From NCBI RefSeq assembly GCF_044792555.1, contig NZ_CP126238.1:1364001-1428000 (forward strand): a stretch of DNA of 64,000 bases. Direction: 5' to 3'. The position numbers and the translations under genes were made by a program. Every line of letters begins with the position of its first letter. The first letter of the stretch is position 1. The notes beneath the pieces are model-generated. The model made no database searches, had not been told where the DNA came from, and saw nothing but the letters and a program-made list of their open reading frames with translations. This stretch comes from Alicycliphilus denitrificans_A. GTDB taxonomy: Bacteria > Pseudomonadota > Gammaproteobacteria > Burkholderiales > Burkholderiaceae_C. Shown here one piece after another: positions 17,166 to 26,331 of the stretch.

Positions 17166-18502
17166 TGGCACCTTCCTTCCCCAAAGTAACAGTTGCTGGC
17201 CCGATTGGCGGCGCCGCCCTGGATGGCAGCGGCGTCAGGCAGCTTTGGAACGATCGAGGCATAGAACTCGGTGAGGTCCATGCGTGCGAAATCCAGCGCC
17301 TGGAGCTGGGCTATGCTGAAACCCGAGCAGTCTGGGGAGCGCGCCGAGCCCCAGCCCTTGACGACCTGCAGGCGGCCTTGTTCGTTGATGATCCGGGCCA
17401 GCACCGAGTTGAAGCAGCACTTGCCTGTCGTGTACTCGATGCAGGCCACGCACTTGCCCAGCACCCGGATGCAGGAGGAGCAGTAGGTGCCGACCGTGCG
17501 GCACAGCTTGGCGCCTTCCTTCAGGGCGAGCTTTCCTTCCTCTTCATTGCAAGACGTCAGCGACATCGCCACATAGAAGACCGCCAAGATCGCAAGGCTC
17601 CAGGGATCGAAGGCGATCACCACGCTCTCACCGGAATAGAGGACGGCGGAGCCGGCAGGCAGGGCGGTGCCGTTGATCGCGACGGTAACGCCATAGCTTG
17701 TGAAACTCCCGCTGAAGCCGCCTGCCATGAGCATGGCCTGCAGGCCCTGGTACAGGAACTGGCGGTTGCCGGCGTTCATCAGCACGTCGTAGACCAGCCG
17801 CGTGCCAACACCGAACATGCTCTGGTTGGTCATGCCGCGGCCTGCGGCGTCGGACATGCAGCAGTTCTTGAGCAGGCGGTCGCGGCAGCTGTTGACCTCG
17901 CCCTTGAACACCTGCAGGGTGTCTGTGTCGAGGTAGACGCCGGCCTCGCGCCCGGCTTCGAGGAAGGACATGGCGCGAGCGAAGTCGGCGTCGTTCGTGT
18001 ACGCGGTGCTGAAGCAGTTGCCGGCGAGACAGAATACGTTGGCCGGGCAGTTGCCGTTGTCCTGGCATCCGCTGTAGTAGCTGGCGAGGTTCTCCAGCAT
18101 GGTGGCGGGATTGTTCGCGACGTATCGTGCTCCTTGTACTGTCGGGTTGTCGGGCGAGACAAGCTCCCGCGGGGTGTTGGCCGAGGCCCGAGCACCCAGC
18201 AGCGCCTGGCACACAGGGTCGTTGGGCGTGAGCGCGCAGGTGGTGAATTGCGCGCTGGTCTGGCCCGAGAGATTGGGCCGGCCGTAGTAGAGGCGCTCGG
18301 GCGGTGCCGTGGTGTAGCCCGGCACCACGGACGAAGCGCTGGGCGCCGTGATTGTTCCCCGGATCACCGGGTTGGCCGAGTGCCCTGCGGCTGTGCCTTC
18401 CTCATGCGGACCGGCCACGGCCGCCGTTTGCGTGGCGAGGAAGCTGACCAGCGCGAAGCCGATGACGATCCGGCGCAGCAGCAGGGCAAGAGCGGTAGGC
18501 AT
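17162..18502 (-). CDS. traN: TraN: cysteine-rich F-type mating-pair stabilisation protein
   Basis: 446 residues, shorter than F TraN (about 600). Signal peptide (ALVSFLATQTAAVAG). Many cysteines, including KNCCMSD, YCSSCIRVLGKCVACIEY and GKCCFNSVLARIINEQGR; the last is a strong TraN signature. In F-like systems TraN is an outer-membrane adhesin that contacts recipient receptors. The loss of length is in the variable, receptor-contact part, so recipient recognition probably differs. A hydrophobic segment DPWSLAILAVFYVAMSL lies in the middle. Confidence 0.9.
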   Translation of the reverse strand: MPTALALLLRRIVIGFALVSFLATQTAAVAGPHEEGTAAGHSANPVIRGTITAPSASSVVPGYTTAPPERLYYGRPNLSGQTSAQFTTCALTPNDPVCQALLGARASANTPRELVSPDNPTVQGARYVANNPATMLENLASYYSGCQDNGNCPANVFCLAGNCFSTAYTNDADFARAMSFLEAGREAGVYLDTDTLQVFKGEVNSCRDRLLKNCCMSDAAGRGMTNQSMFGVGTRLVYDVLMNAGNRQFLYQGLQAMLMAGGFSGSFTSYGVTVAINGTALPAGSAVLYSGESVVIAFDPWSLAILAVFYVAMSLTSCNEEEGKLALKEGAKLCRTVGTYCSSCIRVLGKCVACIEYTTGKCCFNSVLARIINEQGRLQVVKGWGSARSPDCSGFSIAQLQALDFARMDLTEFYASIVPKLPDAAAIQGGAANRASNCYFGEGRCQ

Positions 18503-18511
18503 GCCGTTTTC

Positions 18512-19267
18512 CTAGTTCCGCAGCCGGGCAAGGAATGGGGCGGCGTCGGCGCGGAACGCCGGGGCGGCGCGCTGCATGTGCTCGAGCGCGTAGTCCAGGC
18601 TCACGTCCCCTGCCGTGCGCAGGAAGGCCTCCGGCGGCGCGCAACTGCCCGCGGCGCAGGACTCGGGCCGCGTGCCGTCGCGCACCAGCACGAAACTGGG
18701 CACGCGCGCGATCGCAAAGCGGTCGAAGGCCTGCGGATCGATCTGCACCGCGACCTGGCGCTGGCCGATCAGCGGCTGCACCTGGGCCACGGTCTGGCGC
18801 AGCGAGCCGTTGGCCAGGCCCCGCAGGATGACCGAGGCCCGGGCGCGCGCCGCCTGGTCGATCAGGCGTTGCAGCGTGGGTCGGGGTATCGCCAGGCTGA
18901 CGAAGACGAACAGGCCGGGGCCCTTGGCCAGACTCTGGGCCGCTTCCATCGCGTCGGCCTGCAAGGCATAGCCGCGCGCCAGCGCTTCCAGATCCATCGG
19001 TGTGCGTGCCACGGGCTGCGGCAGGGCGTCGACGGAGGGGGCAGTAGTCGCGGGGGCATTCGCCGGGAGGTCGATCGGCGGCATGCCGTGCTTGCGGCGC
19101 GCCTGCTCGATGTCCTGCTCGGTGACCGTGGGCTGTGCGCGGCGCGCACGCTCGATGTCGGCCTCTGTGATGGTCGGGCCGGCGGCCCAGGTTATAGGCA
19201 TGGCGGCTGTTGTCGCCAGCAGGGAGAGCGCGCGCCGCAGGAGGGTGGGGAGGTCAGTAGCCGACAC
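18512..19267 (-). CDS. trbC: TrbC: F-type pilin assembly protein
   Basis: 251 residues. The conserved TrbC core is LFVFVSLAIPRPTLQRLI, VILRGLANGSLRQT, then QIDPQAFDRFAIARVPSFVL, a thioredoxin-like fold without an active-site CxxC. The N-terminal region carries a tandem duplication, PTITEADIERARRAQ followed by PTVTEQDIEQARRKH. It overlaps the traU stop by 14 bases. Partner of TraW and TraU in pilus assembly. Confidence 0.92.
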   Translation of the reverse strand: MSATDLPTLLRRALSLLATTAAMPITWAAGPTITEADIERARRAQPTVTEQDIEQARRKHGMPPIDLPANAPATTAPSVDALPQPVARTPMDLEALARGYALQADAMEAAQSLAKGPGLFVFVSLAIPRPTLQRLIDQAARARASVILRGLANGSLRQTVAQVQPLIGQRQVAVQIDPQAFDRFAIARVPSFVLVRDGTRPESCAAGSCAPPEAFLRTAGDVSLDYALEHMQRAAPAFRADAAPFLARLRN

Positions 19268-20279
19268 AGCAGTTCCTTTTCCTGAACAACATGAAGGCGA
19301 AGTCCTCGCCGCGCACTGGGTACTCCTTCCCGGCGCCCCAGGTCACAGTCGTGCGGCCGAAGGGCTGGCAGCACTTGCCGGCTTCCTTGGTGGTGTTGGG
19401 GATGGGGTGGGTGAGCTGGGTCTTGTAGGCGGTCTTGTTCATCACGGGCTCGAAGTACGGCCCGCACAGTCCCGCCTGGCCATGCCAGCCCCAGGCGATC
19501 AACTCGCGGTGCATCTTGGCCGTCAGGCGCTGGGCCATCAGGGCCGCGGTGCGCACACCGCCCATGTGGTACGGGACATGGCCATTCATTGGATAAAGGC
19601 CGCCCTGGCAGCCCGCGCACCAGAACATCTCCCGGATCCCGAAGCCCACCGAGGCGGCCACGCAGTCTGCAGCGCAGGCGGCGACCGCCACCGGGTTGGC
19701 GAACAGCGCCGCGTCCGGATTGATGATCAGGGTGAGCTCGTCGTCGGCCCACAGCGGATCGACCTCGGTGAGATAGGCCAAGTCGAACGAGCCTTTCTCC
19801 AGGCACGGGAAATCGGTCACCACCTCCAGGTAGTAGAGGACCGGGTTCACGTAGAAGTGGGCCTGGTAGAAGCTGCCGCCGTCGCCATCGCCCTCGGGGC
19901 GCGTGAAGCGGGCCGCCTCGGGCGCCGGAATACCGGGGTCGAGGTCGATGCCGCCCAGGGATGTCAGGCAGAAGGGCTTGCGCACGGCCTCGACGTGGCG
20001 CGCGGGCTCCCAGAAACCGATCGACAGGCCGATGATGGGATTCACGCCGCAGGTGCACAGCGGGCTGCTCGGGTTGTCGATGTCCTCCTGGTCGCCGAAG
20101 TTGCCGATTCGCGCGCCGCCGATGCTCAGCGGCAGGATGCAGCTCCAGCAGATATCGGTGATCGGGTTCGGAAATTTGCCGGTGCAGGTGGCTACCCCGG
20201 CGGCCGAGACCGAGGTGGTCAGCGTCAGGAGCAGCGCGGCGAGCAGGCTGGTAGTCAGAGAATGGAGCAAGCGGATCAT
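19254..20279 (-). CDS. traU: TraU: F-type T4SS pilus assembly/DNA transfer protein
   Basis: 341 residues with signal peptide (LLLTLTTSVSAAG). The mature N-terminus CTGKFPNPITDICWSCILPL is diagnostic of TraU. Numerous cysteines are placed as in the family, including the terminal RKRNCCVGY. TraU of F is periplasmic and needed mainly for DNA transfer. ATG 20279 overlaps the traW stop as ATGA. Confidence 0.94.
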   Translation of the reverse strand: MIRLLHSLTTSLLAALLLTLTTSVSAAGVATCTGKFPNPITDICWSCILPLSIGGARIGNFGDQEDIDNPSSPLCTCGVNPIIGLSIGFWEPARHVEAVRKPFCLTSLGGIDLDPGIPAPEAARFTRPEGDGDGGSFYQAHFYVNPVLYYLEVVTDFPCLEKGSFDLAYLTEVDPLWADDELTLIINPDAALFANPVAVAACAADCVAASVGFGIREMFWCAGCQGGLYPMNGHVPYHMGGVRTAALMAQRLTAKMHRELIAWGWHGQAGLCGPYFEPVMNKTAYKTQLTHPIPNTTKEAGKCCQPFGRTTVTWGAGKEYPVRGEDFAFMLFRKRNCCVGY

Positions 20280-20911
20280 CGCGGCACCTCCATCTCGTCG
20301 ATGCGCAGCCGCTTGTCCTCCTGCGAGACCAGGGCCGGCACCTGGGCGATACCGAGCCGGCGGGTCAGCAGTCCCTGTTGGTCGTAATAGACGGGGATGC
20401 GCCAGGACTTCATCAGGTCCAGGTAGGAGCCACCCGTCAGGATGGGCTTGACCTTGCCCTGGTACCGCCCCAGCAGCTCGCGCGCCTGGCGGACCTGGCG
20501 GCCGTCGCGGGCGTCGAAGAACAGCAGGTGCCGCGACAGCGAAACCACGTCCAAGGGATTGGCCTTGGTGCCGGCGGCGAACAGCAGCTCGCCATGCGCG
20601 CCGAGGATGTTGCGGTCCAGCGTGTAGCTCGGGTCGTAGTAGAAGCTGCGCGGCTTGGCCGTGGTCTGCACACCGGCGACGGGGGGCGGGCTGCGCACCG
20701 CCTCCGTGCCGCGCGCGCGCGCATCCTGCTCGATCCTGGCCAACTCGCCCGAGCGCTCCTTCTCGCGCAGGCGCTGCTCGATCATCCGCAGCAGATGGGG
20801 CTCGGTGATCTCGTAGGTGGGGCCGAGGGTGCCGAGGTCGGTGGCGTGCGTGGAGGCGTTGGTGCCGGCCAGCACGGCGAACGCGAGGGCGAGGGCGAGG
20901 CGGGCTTTCAT
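20276..20911 (-). CDS. traW: TraW: F-type T4SS periplasmic protein
   Basis: 211 residues, the same as F TraW. Signal peptide (LALAFAVLAGTNASTHATD), then DLGTLGPTYEITEPHLLRMI, typical of TraW mature N-termini, and RSFYYDPSYTLDRNI. The C-terminus (LTRRLGIAQVPALVSQEDK) is TraW-like; in F, TraW acts together with TrbC. Its start overlaps the upstream gene as ATGA. Confidence 0.93.
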   Translation of the reverse strand: MKARLALALAFAVLAGTNASTHATDLGTLGPTYEITEPHLLRMIEQRLREKERSGELARIEQDARARGTEAVRSPPPVAGVQTTAKPRSFYYDPSYTLDRNILGAHGELLFAAGTKANPLDVVSLSRHLLFFDARDGRQVRQARELLGRYQGKVKPILTGGSYLDLMKSWRIPVYYDQQGLLTRRLGIAQVPALVSQEDKRLRIDEMEVPR

Positions 20912-21291
20912 CGTGTGCCTCCGCGCAGGCAGGGGAGTTGCGCGACCAGCCGGTCGCGCGCTGCGCTGTCCTTCTGGTGGGCGGCGCGGATCAGGCCCAT
21001 CAGGGCGGGATTGCCTTCGCCCTCGGACACGGCCTGTCGCAGCTCGGCCGTGGTCAACGCACGGCCGCAGCGCAACCGCAGGGCGGCGAGGTAGGTGCGT
21101 GCACCGCTCTCCGCCGCTGGCGCGATCTGCTTGAGCAGGCCCAGGTAGTCCGCGAGGGGTATGTCGCCTGAGGCCTCCTGGCTGGGCACCGCAGACAGCG
21201 GGCCGAACGCTGGGCTGGTCTGGGCCAGCGCGGTGCCTGCGGCCAGCGCGTGGCCCAGCAGGAGCGCGGTGAGGATGGAGACGCTGCGCAT
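20908..21291 (-). CDS. Small secreted protein of the transfer operon, function unknown
   Basis: 127 residues from ATG 21291. Clear signal peptide (ILTALLLGHALAAGTALAQT). The mature part is helical with one likely disulfide pair (RLRCGRALTT and VAQLPCLRGG). No family recognised. It lies between the S26 peptidase and traW and overlaps the traW start as ATGA, so it is co-translated with the assembly genes. Confidence 0.7.
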   Translation of the reverse strand: MRSVSILTALLLGHALAAGTALAQTSPAFGPLSAVPSQEASGDIPLADYLGLLKQIAPAAESGARTYLAALRLRCGRALTTAELRQAVSEGEGNPALMGLIRAAHQKDSAARDRLVAQLPCLRGGTR

Positions 21292-21302
21292 GTTCCGGCC
21301 TC

Positions 21303-21905
21303 TCAGAAGATCGGCACCACGATGCCCACCACCTGCTCGGCGCGCACCAGGCCGCTTTCGGCGTAGCGCGAATCGAAGCTGTGGGGGCCGATACCCTGCA
21401 CGTAGAAATGCCCGGGTGGAATCACCACGGGCGCGATGGGCGCCAGTGGGTGACCGTCGAAGGCATGGGTCTTGGCCAGGCCCACGGCCTCGCCGTTGAC
21501 GAAGACCGCGCGGTCCAGGACCGTGACCACGTCGCCGGGCACGCCGCGCACCTGCTTGAAGAAGGGCTGGCCACGCAGGCCAGGGTAGTGCGCCTGGGCC
21601 TCGCCCGCGAACGCGAAGACGATCAGGTCGCCGCGGCGCACGGGCTGCTGCTGGAACTGCATCAGCGCCACGTGGTAGGGCAGGCTCGACGTCCAGTTGA
21701 CCAGGACCGGCATGTGCGGCGTCGGGTCGATGAAGAGCCGCACGTAGGCGAAGCTCCAGATCGCGAAGACCGGCAGGTACAGGTACCAGCGCCGCCGCAT
21801 GTGGTGCAGGAAATCGCCAAAGGCCTGGGCGTGCCGGTGCCACCAGCCTGGGGCCGGTAGCTGTGTCGGTGCCATGGCTTCGGTCGAGGTGGATTGCGTG
21901 GTCAT
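21303..21905 (-). CDS. S26-family signal-peptidase-like protein (TraF of IncP type / LepB fold), likely pilin processing
   Basis: 200 residues from ATG 21905 (ATGA overlap with trbI). One membrane segment (YLYLPVFAIWSFAYVRLF). S26 features: WTSSLPYH (candidate nucleophile Ser), RRGDLIVFAF, then FFKQVRGVPGDVVTV (general-base Lys region), and YVQGIGPHSFDSRYAE (box E). Related proteins process and, in IncP and the gonococcal island, circularise the conjugative pilin. The F plasmid itself has no S26 peptidase here. I infer that it processes the traA product. Confidence 0.8.
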   Translation of the reverse strand: MTTQSTSTEAMAPTQLPAPGWWHRHAQAFGDFLHHMRRRWYLYLPVFAIWSFAYVRLFIDPTPHMPVLVNWTSSLPYHVALMQFQQQPVRRGDLIVFAFAGEAQAHYPGLRGQPFFKQVRGVPGDVVTVLDRAVFVNGEAVGLAKTHAFDGHPLAPIAPVVIPPGHFYVQGIGPHSFDSRYAESGLVRAEQVVGIVVPIF

Positions 21906-22258
21906 GGCTGGTCCACCTTTCTGCGCAGCAGCGGCGTCAGATCCCGGCTGTTCGGTGCGCCGGCGATCGCGCTCTTGACCATCACCAGGCAGCCGCATTC
22001 GCGCGGCAGTTCGTCCAGCGCCGCGGGCAGGCGCTGAGAGAAGCTGCGCGCCAGCGCGAGCGCGCGTTCGCGCTCGGACTCGCTGCCGGTCTGGGTCAGC
22101 AACTGCGTGAACTCGGCCTCCTTGGCGCGGTAGACCTCGGACAGGTCCACCACGCCCACGACCAGGGCGGGCCGCAGCACCCAGCGGTCATAGGCGGCGA
22201 TTCCGAGGGCAACCAGCAGCGCCGCAACCACGGCGTGGAGCAGCAGGGGCCGGGTCAT
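21902..22258 (-). CDS. trbI: TrbI (F-type): small inner-membrane T4SS protein
   Basis: 118 residues. One N-terminal membrane helix (LHAVVAALLVALGIAAYD), then a periplasmic domain with VVGVVDLSEVYRAKEAEF and a C-terminal ECGCLVMVKSAI. Position between traC and traW and topology match F TrbI, which affects pilus outgrowth. ATGA overlap with the traC stop and again with the peptidase gene. Confidence 0.82.
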   Translation of the reverse strand: MTRPLLLHAVVAALLVALGIAAYDRWVLRPALVVGVVDLSEVYRAKEAEFTQLLTQTGSESERERALALARSFSQRLPAALDELPRECGCLVMVKSAIAGAPNSRDLTPLLRRKVDQP

Positions 22259-24837
22259 AACGCATGCCCCCGCTGCCGCAGCAGTTCGGCAATCGCCTCG
22301 TCAATCGACAGCCCTTGTGCCCGTAACGCGTCGATGGGTGCGTTGTCCTCCAGCTTGTTCGAGAACAGCAGGTGCGTCGCGGGATCCAGGATGTTGCGCG
22401 CCACGCCTTCGCCCACGGGCGAGGAGATATACAGCTCCGAGAACGCGCCGGCTTCCGTGCGCAGCGAGTTCAGCAGCCGTTTCTTGGGCTCGTCCATCGC
22501 AAGCCGCCCCTTGCGGTCCAGCATCTCGATGGATTCGGGCTTTTGCCGCAGCAGGAACACCCAGTCCGAGCAATTGAATGCCGCCTCCATCTGCGCTGAG
22601 CCGTAGTAATCGTCCGCGCTCTGCGTGGCCGTACCCAGCGCGCCACCGTACTTGCGGGCACGCCGCGCGGCTTCCTCCACCACAGCGGCCTTCACCGGAT
22701 CATCGGCGCCGATGTCGCCAAGCTGCTGCTTGAGCTCGTCGATGAACAGCACCTTGCGCCGGTTGCGCGTCAGGTACATCTCGCCGGTGATCTGGTGCAG
22801 CAGCAGGATGTTGACGACGGCGTGCAGGTCGGGCCGGCGCTTGAGTTCCTCGTTCTCGATGACAATGAAGTCGTTCGAGAAATCGACGTTGGCCCGCCCC
22901 TCGAAGAAGCGCTCGTACTGCCCGCCCCTGGCATAGGGGTTGAGCATGATGGCCAGATCCTTGATGCGCTGATCGCCCGCGACGCCCAGCTCCTCGATAG
23001 TTCCGGTCTTGAAGGCATCGCGCAGGCCGGTGATCGTGAGGTCGTTGCCGTGCTCGCGCCAGAGCTTGAGCACCATCGCCGAGATCGCCTTGTACTGGAC
23101 CTCGTCCAGCGCGTGCTGCATCGAGCACATCTTGCTGATGCCCGGCACCAGCATGTCGATGTCCTCGTTGATGTCGTGCACGATCGTGAACGGGTTCAGG
23201 CAGATGTCCACGTCGGGCCGGAACTCGATGTAGGTGCCCTGGGCCTTGCGGCACAGCTTCTCGAAACTGCGGCCCAGATCCAGCATCCACACCTTGGCGC
23301 CGATCGCGCGGTACGACCAGGCCAACTCGTTCATCAGAACGGACTTGCCCGAGCCGGGTGCGCCGATGATCGCGAAGTTGTAGTTGCCCAGGTCGTTGTC
23401 GAACAGGTCCAGCGTCATGACCTGGCCGCGCCGCCCGCCGAACACCAGCGCCGGCGTGCGCGTGCCGCGCCATTCGGCGATCAGTGGCGCCATGTGGATG
23501 GCGTTGGCCATGGTCTTGCGCGTGACGCGGCGCATCTTGCCCAGATCCTTGTGGAATCGGGGTGTCAGCGTCATCGGCAGGCTGGCCAGCAGCGCCTGGC
23601 GGTGCATGTAGGCGTCGGCATTGAGCTGGAAACCTCGGGCGCGCCAGATGGCGTTCGCGGCCTCGTGCGCCGAGGCCGCCTTGTCCGGGGGCGTGAAGAT
23701 CGCGAGCTGGTGGTACAGGCTCACCAGGCTGCCGCCGGTGTCGATCGCATTGGCCGCGGCCGACCAGTCGTCGAGCTTTTTGCGCACGTCCGGCATCACG
23801 TCGGCCATCTTGGACTTGGCGTTCTGTGTGGCGCGCACGTGATTCGCCGTGATGATGGACTTGGTGGCGTTGGGATCCAGCACGTGTACGCCCAGCGTGA
23901 TCAGGAAGGGCGCGTTGTACTGCAACGCCGGCTGCATCAGGTCGCCGATCAGCGAGCCCATCTGCCACAGGGCAAAGCGCTCCGGGAACGACTTGATCGA
24001 ATAGAAGCGCGCCTCCAGCACCTCGGCGCTGGTTTCCTTCCAGAGCGTGATCCCCGAGGGGTGCGGATCCTGGATGGTGTCGAAGTCCACGATCTGGTCG
24101 CGGATCTCCCGACCGTCGTCGTAGCGCAGCCTGCGGTCATCGTCGTAGTTCAGGTCCTCGGCATCCGAATGCGCGATGCGGTCGGGGTTGGTGAACAGCG
24201 CACACCAGTTGATGAGGTCGACCGCGTCGCAGACCCGGTTGGGCAGCATGGCCGAGCGCAGCGTGGCCGCCATCGAGTCGCGCAGCGCCAGCAGCGCTTC
24301 GCGCCGGTTCAGGTCGGCCGCGCTGCCCGGAAACGCCACGCTCAGCATCAGCCGGAAGTCGCGCAAGGTGTAGTGGAAGCCCGCCGTCAGCGAGGCCTGG
24401 GTGCCGCGCAGCAGGTGCTGCACCCGCTGGTGCGCCAGCTTGCGGAATAGGTTCTCGTTGGGCACGGGCCGCCCGAACGGGCGGGCCTTCTCGGCCTGGT
24501 CCTCGTCCTCAACCCGCAGGTTGGTGTACTGGCGCAGCTGGTGGCGCACGTGCGGCGAGGCGAACAGGTGGAACTGCAGGCCGGTGTCCGGCGGGCAGTT
24601 GGCATAGAGCGAGACCAGCACCTCGGCCATGCGCTCATCGGCGCCCGACTGCGGCATCACCTCGAGCATGAAGCCCATGCCGTCACGGTTCACGAAGATT
24701 TTCTCGTTGGCCAGGTAGGCGGAGTAGGGCAGCCAGCCGGCGAACTGCTCGGCGGGCGTGTCCGCGGCCATGCCGAACGGAAACAGTGGCGCGGCGCGGG
24801 TGCCGCCAGATTGAGCGTCGGTGGAGGAAAACAGCAT
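22255..24837 (-). CDS. traC: TraC: F-type T4SS ATPase (VirB4 family)
   Basis: 860 residues from ATG 24837, 7 bases after the traV stop; F TraC is about 875. Walker A GAPGSGKSVLMNE lies near residue 490 and Walker B KVLFIDELKQQL near 696. C-terminal VirB4 motifs include GTATQSADDYY and FLLRQKPESIEM. The N-terminal domain begins FAGWLPYSAYLANEKIF, as in TraC. A cytoplasmic ATPase that powers pilus assembly and substrate transfer. A longer upstream frame exists but only reads through traV out of frame. Confidence 0.95.
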   Translation of the reverse strand: MLFSSTDAQSGGTRAAPLFPFGMAADTPAEQFAGWLPYSAYLANEKIFVNRDGMGFMLEVMPQSGADERMAEVLVSLYANCPPDTGLQFHLFASPHVRHQLRQYTNLRVEDEDQAEKARPFGRPVPNENLFRKLAHQRVQHLLRGTQASLTAGFHYTLRDFRLMLSVAFPGSAADLNRREALLALRDSMAATLRSAMLPNRVCDAVDLINWCALFTNPDRIAHSDAEDLNYDDDRRLRYDDGREIRDQIVDFDTIQDPHPSGITLWKETSAEVLEARFYSIKSFPERFALWQMGSLIGDLMQPALQYNAPFLITLGVHVLDPNATKSIITANHVRATQNAKSKMADVMPDVRKKLDDWSAAANAIDTGGSLVSLYHQLAIFTPPDKAASAHEAANAIWRARGFQLNADAYMHRQALLASLPMTLTPRFHKDLGKMRRVTRKTMANAIHMAPLIAEWRGTRTPALVFGGRRGQVMTLDLFDNDLGNYNFAIIGAPGSGKSVLMNELAWSYRAIGAKVWMLDLGRSFEKLCRKAQGTYIEFRPDVDICLNPFTIVHDINEDIDMLVPGISKMCSMQHALDEVQYKAISAMVLKLWREHGNDLTITGLRDAFKTGTIEELGVAGDQRIKDLAIMLNPYARGGQYERFFEGRANVDFSNDFIVIENEELKRRPDLHAVVNILLLHQITGEMYLTRNRRKVLFIDELKQQLGDIGADDPVKAAVVEEAARRARKYGGALGTATQSADDYYGSAQMEAAFNCSDWVFLLRQKPESIEMLDRKGRLAMDEPKKRLLNSLRTEAGAFSELYISSPVGEGVARNILDPATHLLFSNKLEDNAPIDALRAQGLSIDEAIAELLRQRGHAL

Positions 24838-24844
24838 GGCGGCC

Positions 24845-25504
24845 TCACTGCGGACGAGGGCCCAGGCCCGCCGGTGGCTGGGCGAGCGAGGGGAAGGCGT
24901 GGAAGGGGGCGGGGCGCTGCACCGCACCGCCGGTCGGGCCTGCGGCTTCGGGTTCGGCCGGGGGCGGTGTGCCTGCGGGGAGCGCTGTCGGTGCAGGCGC
25001 CGGAGGCGGGCGCAGCGGGGCGTACTGGTCGCGGATGCGCTGGCGCACATGGTCGATCTGCCAGCGTCCGGCATCGACCTGCACATAGACATAGCCCTGG
25101 TCCCAGAGATCGCCGTCAGCGTCTTCCCAGGGCTTGGTCCACAGGCGCAGCACCCGAGCCTGGGAACGCAGTGCCAGGGCAGGGGCGCCTTCCGCGCCGC
25201 CATCGGCAATGCTGCGCGGCGCGCCGGCAATCGGCTGGCGCGCTGGCGGCGATGAGCCGGGCTCCGGCGCAACTTCCCGAGACTCGCCGCGGGCAGCCGA
25301 TGCCTGCTGGCTGGGCAGGTTGTGGTGCAGCGCGTTGGTGTAGGTGCCGGACACCGAGTCGCAGGCCACGCCCTCGGGCGCGGCGCAGGCGTATTTGGAG
25401 TTGCCGGAGAGCCCCGACATGTTCATGCAGCCGGCCAGCGGCAGCAGCAGGGCAGCGGCGGCCGCGCGTGCAGTGTAGGCAGTGTAGGCAGTGTGCGCGC
25501 TCAT
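24845..25504 (-). CDS. traV: TraV: outer-membrane lipoprotein of the T4SS core complex
   Basis: 219 residues from ATG 25504 (ATGA overlap with dsbC). Lipobox LLLPLAGCMNMSGLSGN gives lipidation at Cys, and the Cys pair in YACAAPEGVACDSVSGTY is the TraV hallmark. Longer than F TraV (171). The C-terminal half is Pro/Ala-rich around QIDHVRQRIRDQYAPL. With TraK and TraB it forms the core complex (VirB7/9/10 equivalents). The codons after the start encode an HTAYTAYTAR repeat. Confidence 0.88.
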   Translation of the reverse strand: MSAHTAYTAYTARAAAAALLLPLAGCMNMSGLSGNSKYACAAPEGVACDSVSGTYTNALHHNLPSQQASAARGESREVAPEPGSSPPARQPIAGAPRSIADGGAEGAPALALRSQARVLRLWTKPWEDADGDLWDQGYVYVQVDAGRWQIDHVRQRIRDQYAPLRPPPAPAPTALPAGTPPPAEPEAAGPTGGAVQRPAPFHAFPSLAQPPAGLGPRPQ

Positions 25505-26331
25505 GGCCGCTTCTCCGTCTTGACCGGCTGGGCCGCTGCGACCTTGGCGACCTCTGCAAATCGGGCCTCGAGCACCGAGCGCCCGACATAGCCGTCGGTG
25601 CGGCTGCCGTCCGCCCAGATCATGGTCGGCGTTCCCTGCACGCGGAGCCGGCGCGCCAGCTCGAGGTTGCGCGCTATCGGGTGCTCGCACTGTGCGCCTG
25701 GCTGCATCAGGCTGGGATCCGCCTGCAGCATCCATTGGCGCCAGGCGCGCTCACGGTCGGCGGCGCACCAGATGGCGACCGGCCGGGCCTCGCCTTGGAA
25801 CGGCACCAGGAAGGTGTAGATCGTGACGTTGTCCAGGCCGGCGAGCTCGGGTTCGAGCTGCTTGCAGTAGACGCAGTTCGGGTCGCTGAACACGGCGAGC
25901 TTGCGCTGGCCGTTGCCGCGCACCGTCTTGATCGCATCGGCCAGCGGCAGCTGGTCGAGCGGCACGGGTGCCGCGGACACGGATTCCGTCTGTGCCCGCC
26001 CATCCTGGCCGGTACGCTGCGCGATTTTTGGGCCCGTGATGTCGCGCATGGCCTGGGTGTCGAACAGCCGCCCGAAGATGAAGTAGCGCGGATTCGTCGA
26101 AGCGACATAGGCCACGTTGCCGTTCATCCAGACCTCGTACAGGCCCGAGACCTCGGTGCGGGACACCTCGGTGAACTCGGTGCCCGGATGGGCCTTGCGC
26201 AGCGCGGTCAGGAGTCGGGTCTCGTCGGGAGACGCGGCCTGGGCTGTGGCCGCCGCAGCCGCCAGCACTGCGCATAGCGCCGCCGAAGCGACGCGACGCC
26301 GCCGACGCGCTGATTCAGTAATTGCCATCAT
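25501..26331 (-). CDS. dsbC: DsbC-type periplasmic disulfide isomerase of the transfer operon
   Basis: 276 residues. Signal-like N-terminus (AALCAVLAAAAATAQAAS) after an Arg-rich start. The DsbC dimerisation domain contains VSGLYEVWMNGNVAYV. The thioredoxin domain carries FSDPNCVYCKQLEPELAG with an intact CxxC and the cis-Pro VQGTPTMIWADG. It probably corrects disulfides in TraH, TraN, TraU, TraV and related Cys-rich proteins. Its place between traB and traV copies the gonococcal genetic island. Start 26331 (or 26328) overlaps the traB stop. Confidence 0.93.
   Translation of the reverse strand: MMAITESARRRRRVASAALCAVLAAAAATAQAASPDETRLLTALRKAHPGTEFTEVSRTEVSGLYEVWMNGNVAYVASTNPRYFIFGRLFDTQAMRDITGPKIAQRTGQDGRAQTESVSAAPVPLDQLPLADAIKTVRGNGQRKLAVFSDPNCVYCKQLEPELAGLDNVTIYTFLVPFQGEARPVAIWCAADRERAWRQWMLQADPSLMQPGAQCEHPIARNLELARRLRVQGTPTMIWADGSRTDGYVGRSVLEARFAEVAKVAAAQPVKTEKRP

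Noticed and set aside
17165..19285. 706-codon open frame on + across traN and trbC
   Set aside because: Covers two well-supported tra genes on the opposite strand, low-complexity translation, no ribosome site or domain.
22700..23968. 422-codon minus-strand frame inside traC
   Set aside because: Alternative frame of traC; Arg/Gly/His-rich, while the traC frame carries Walker motifs.
24838..25272. Longer start for traC
   Set aside because: The extra 145 codons lie within traV in another frame and are Arg/Pro-rich; ATG 24837 begins the family-like sequence.
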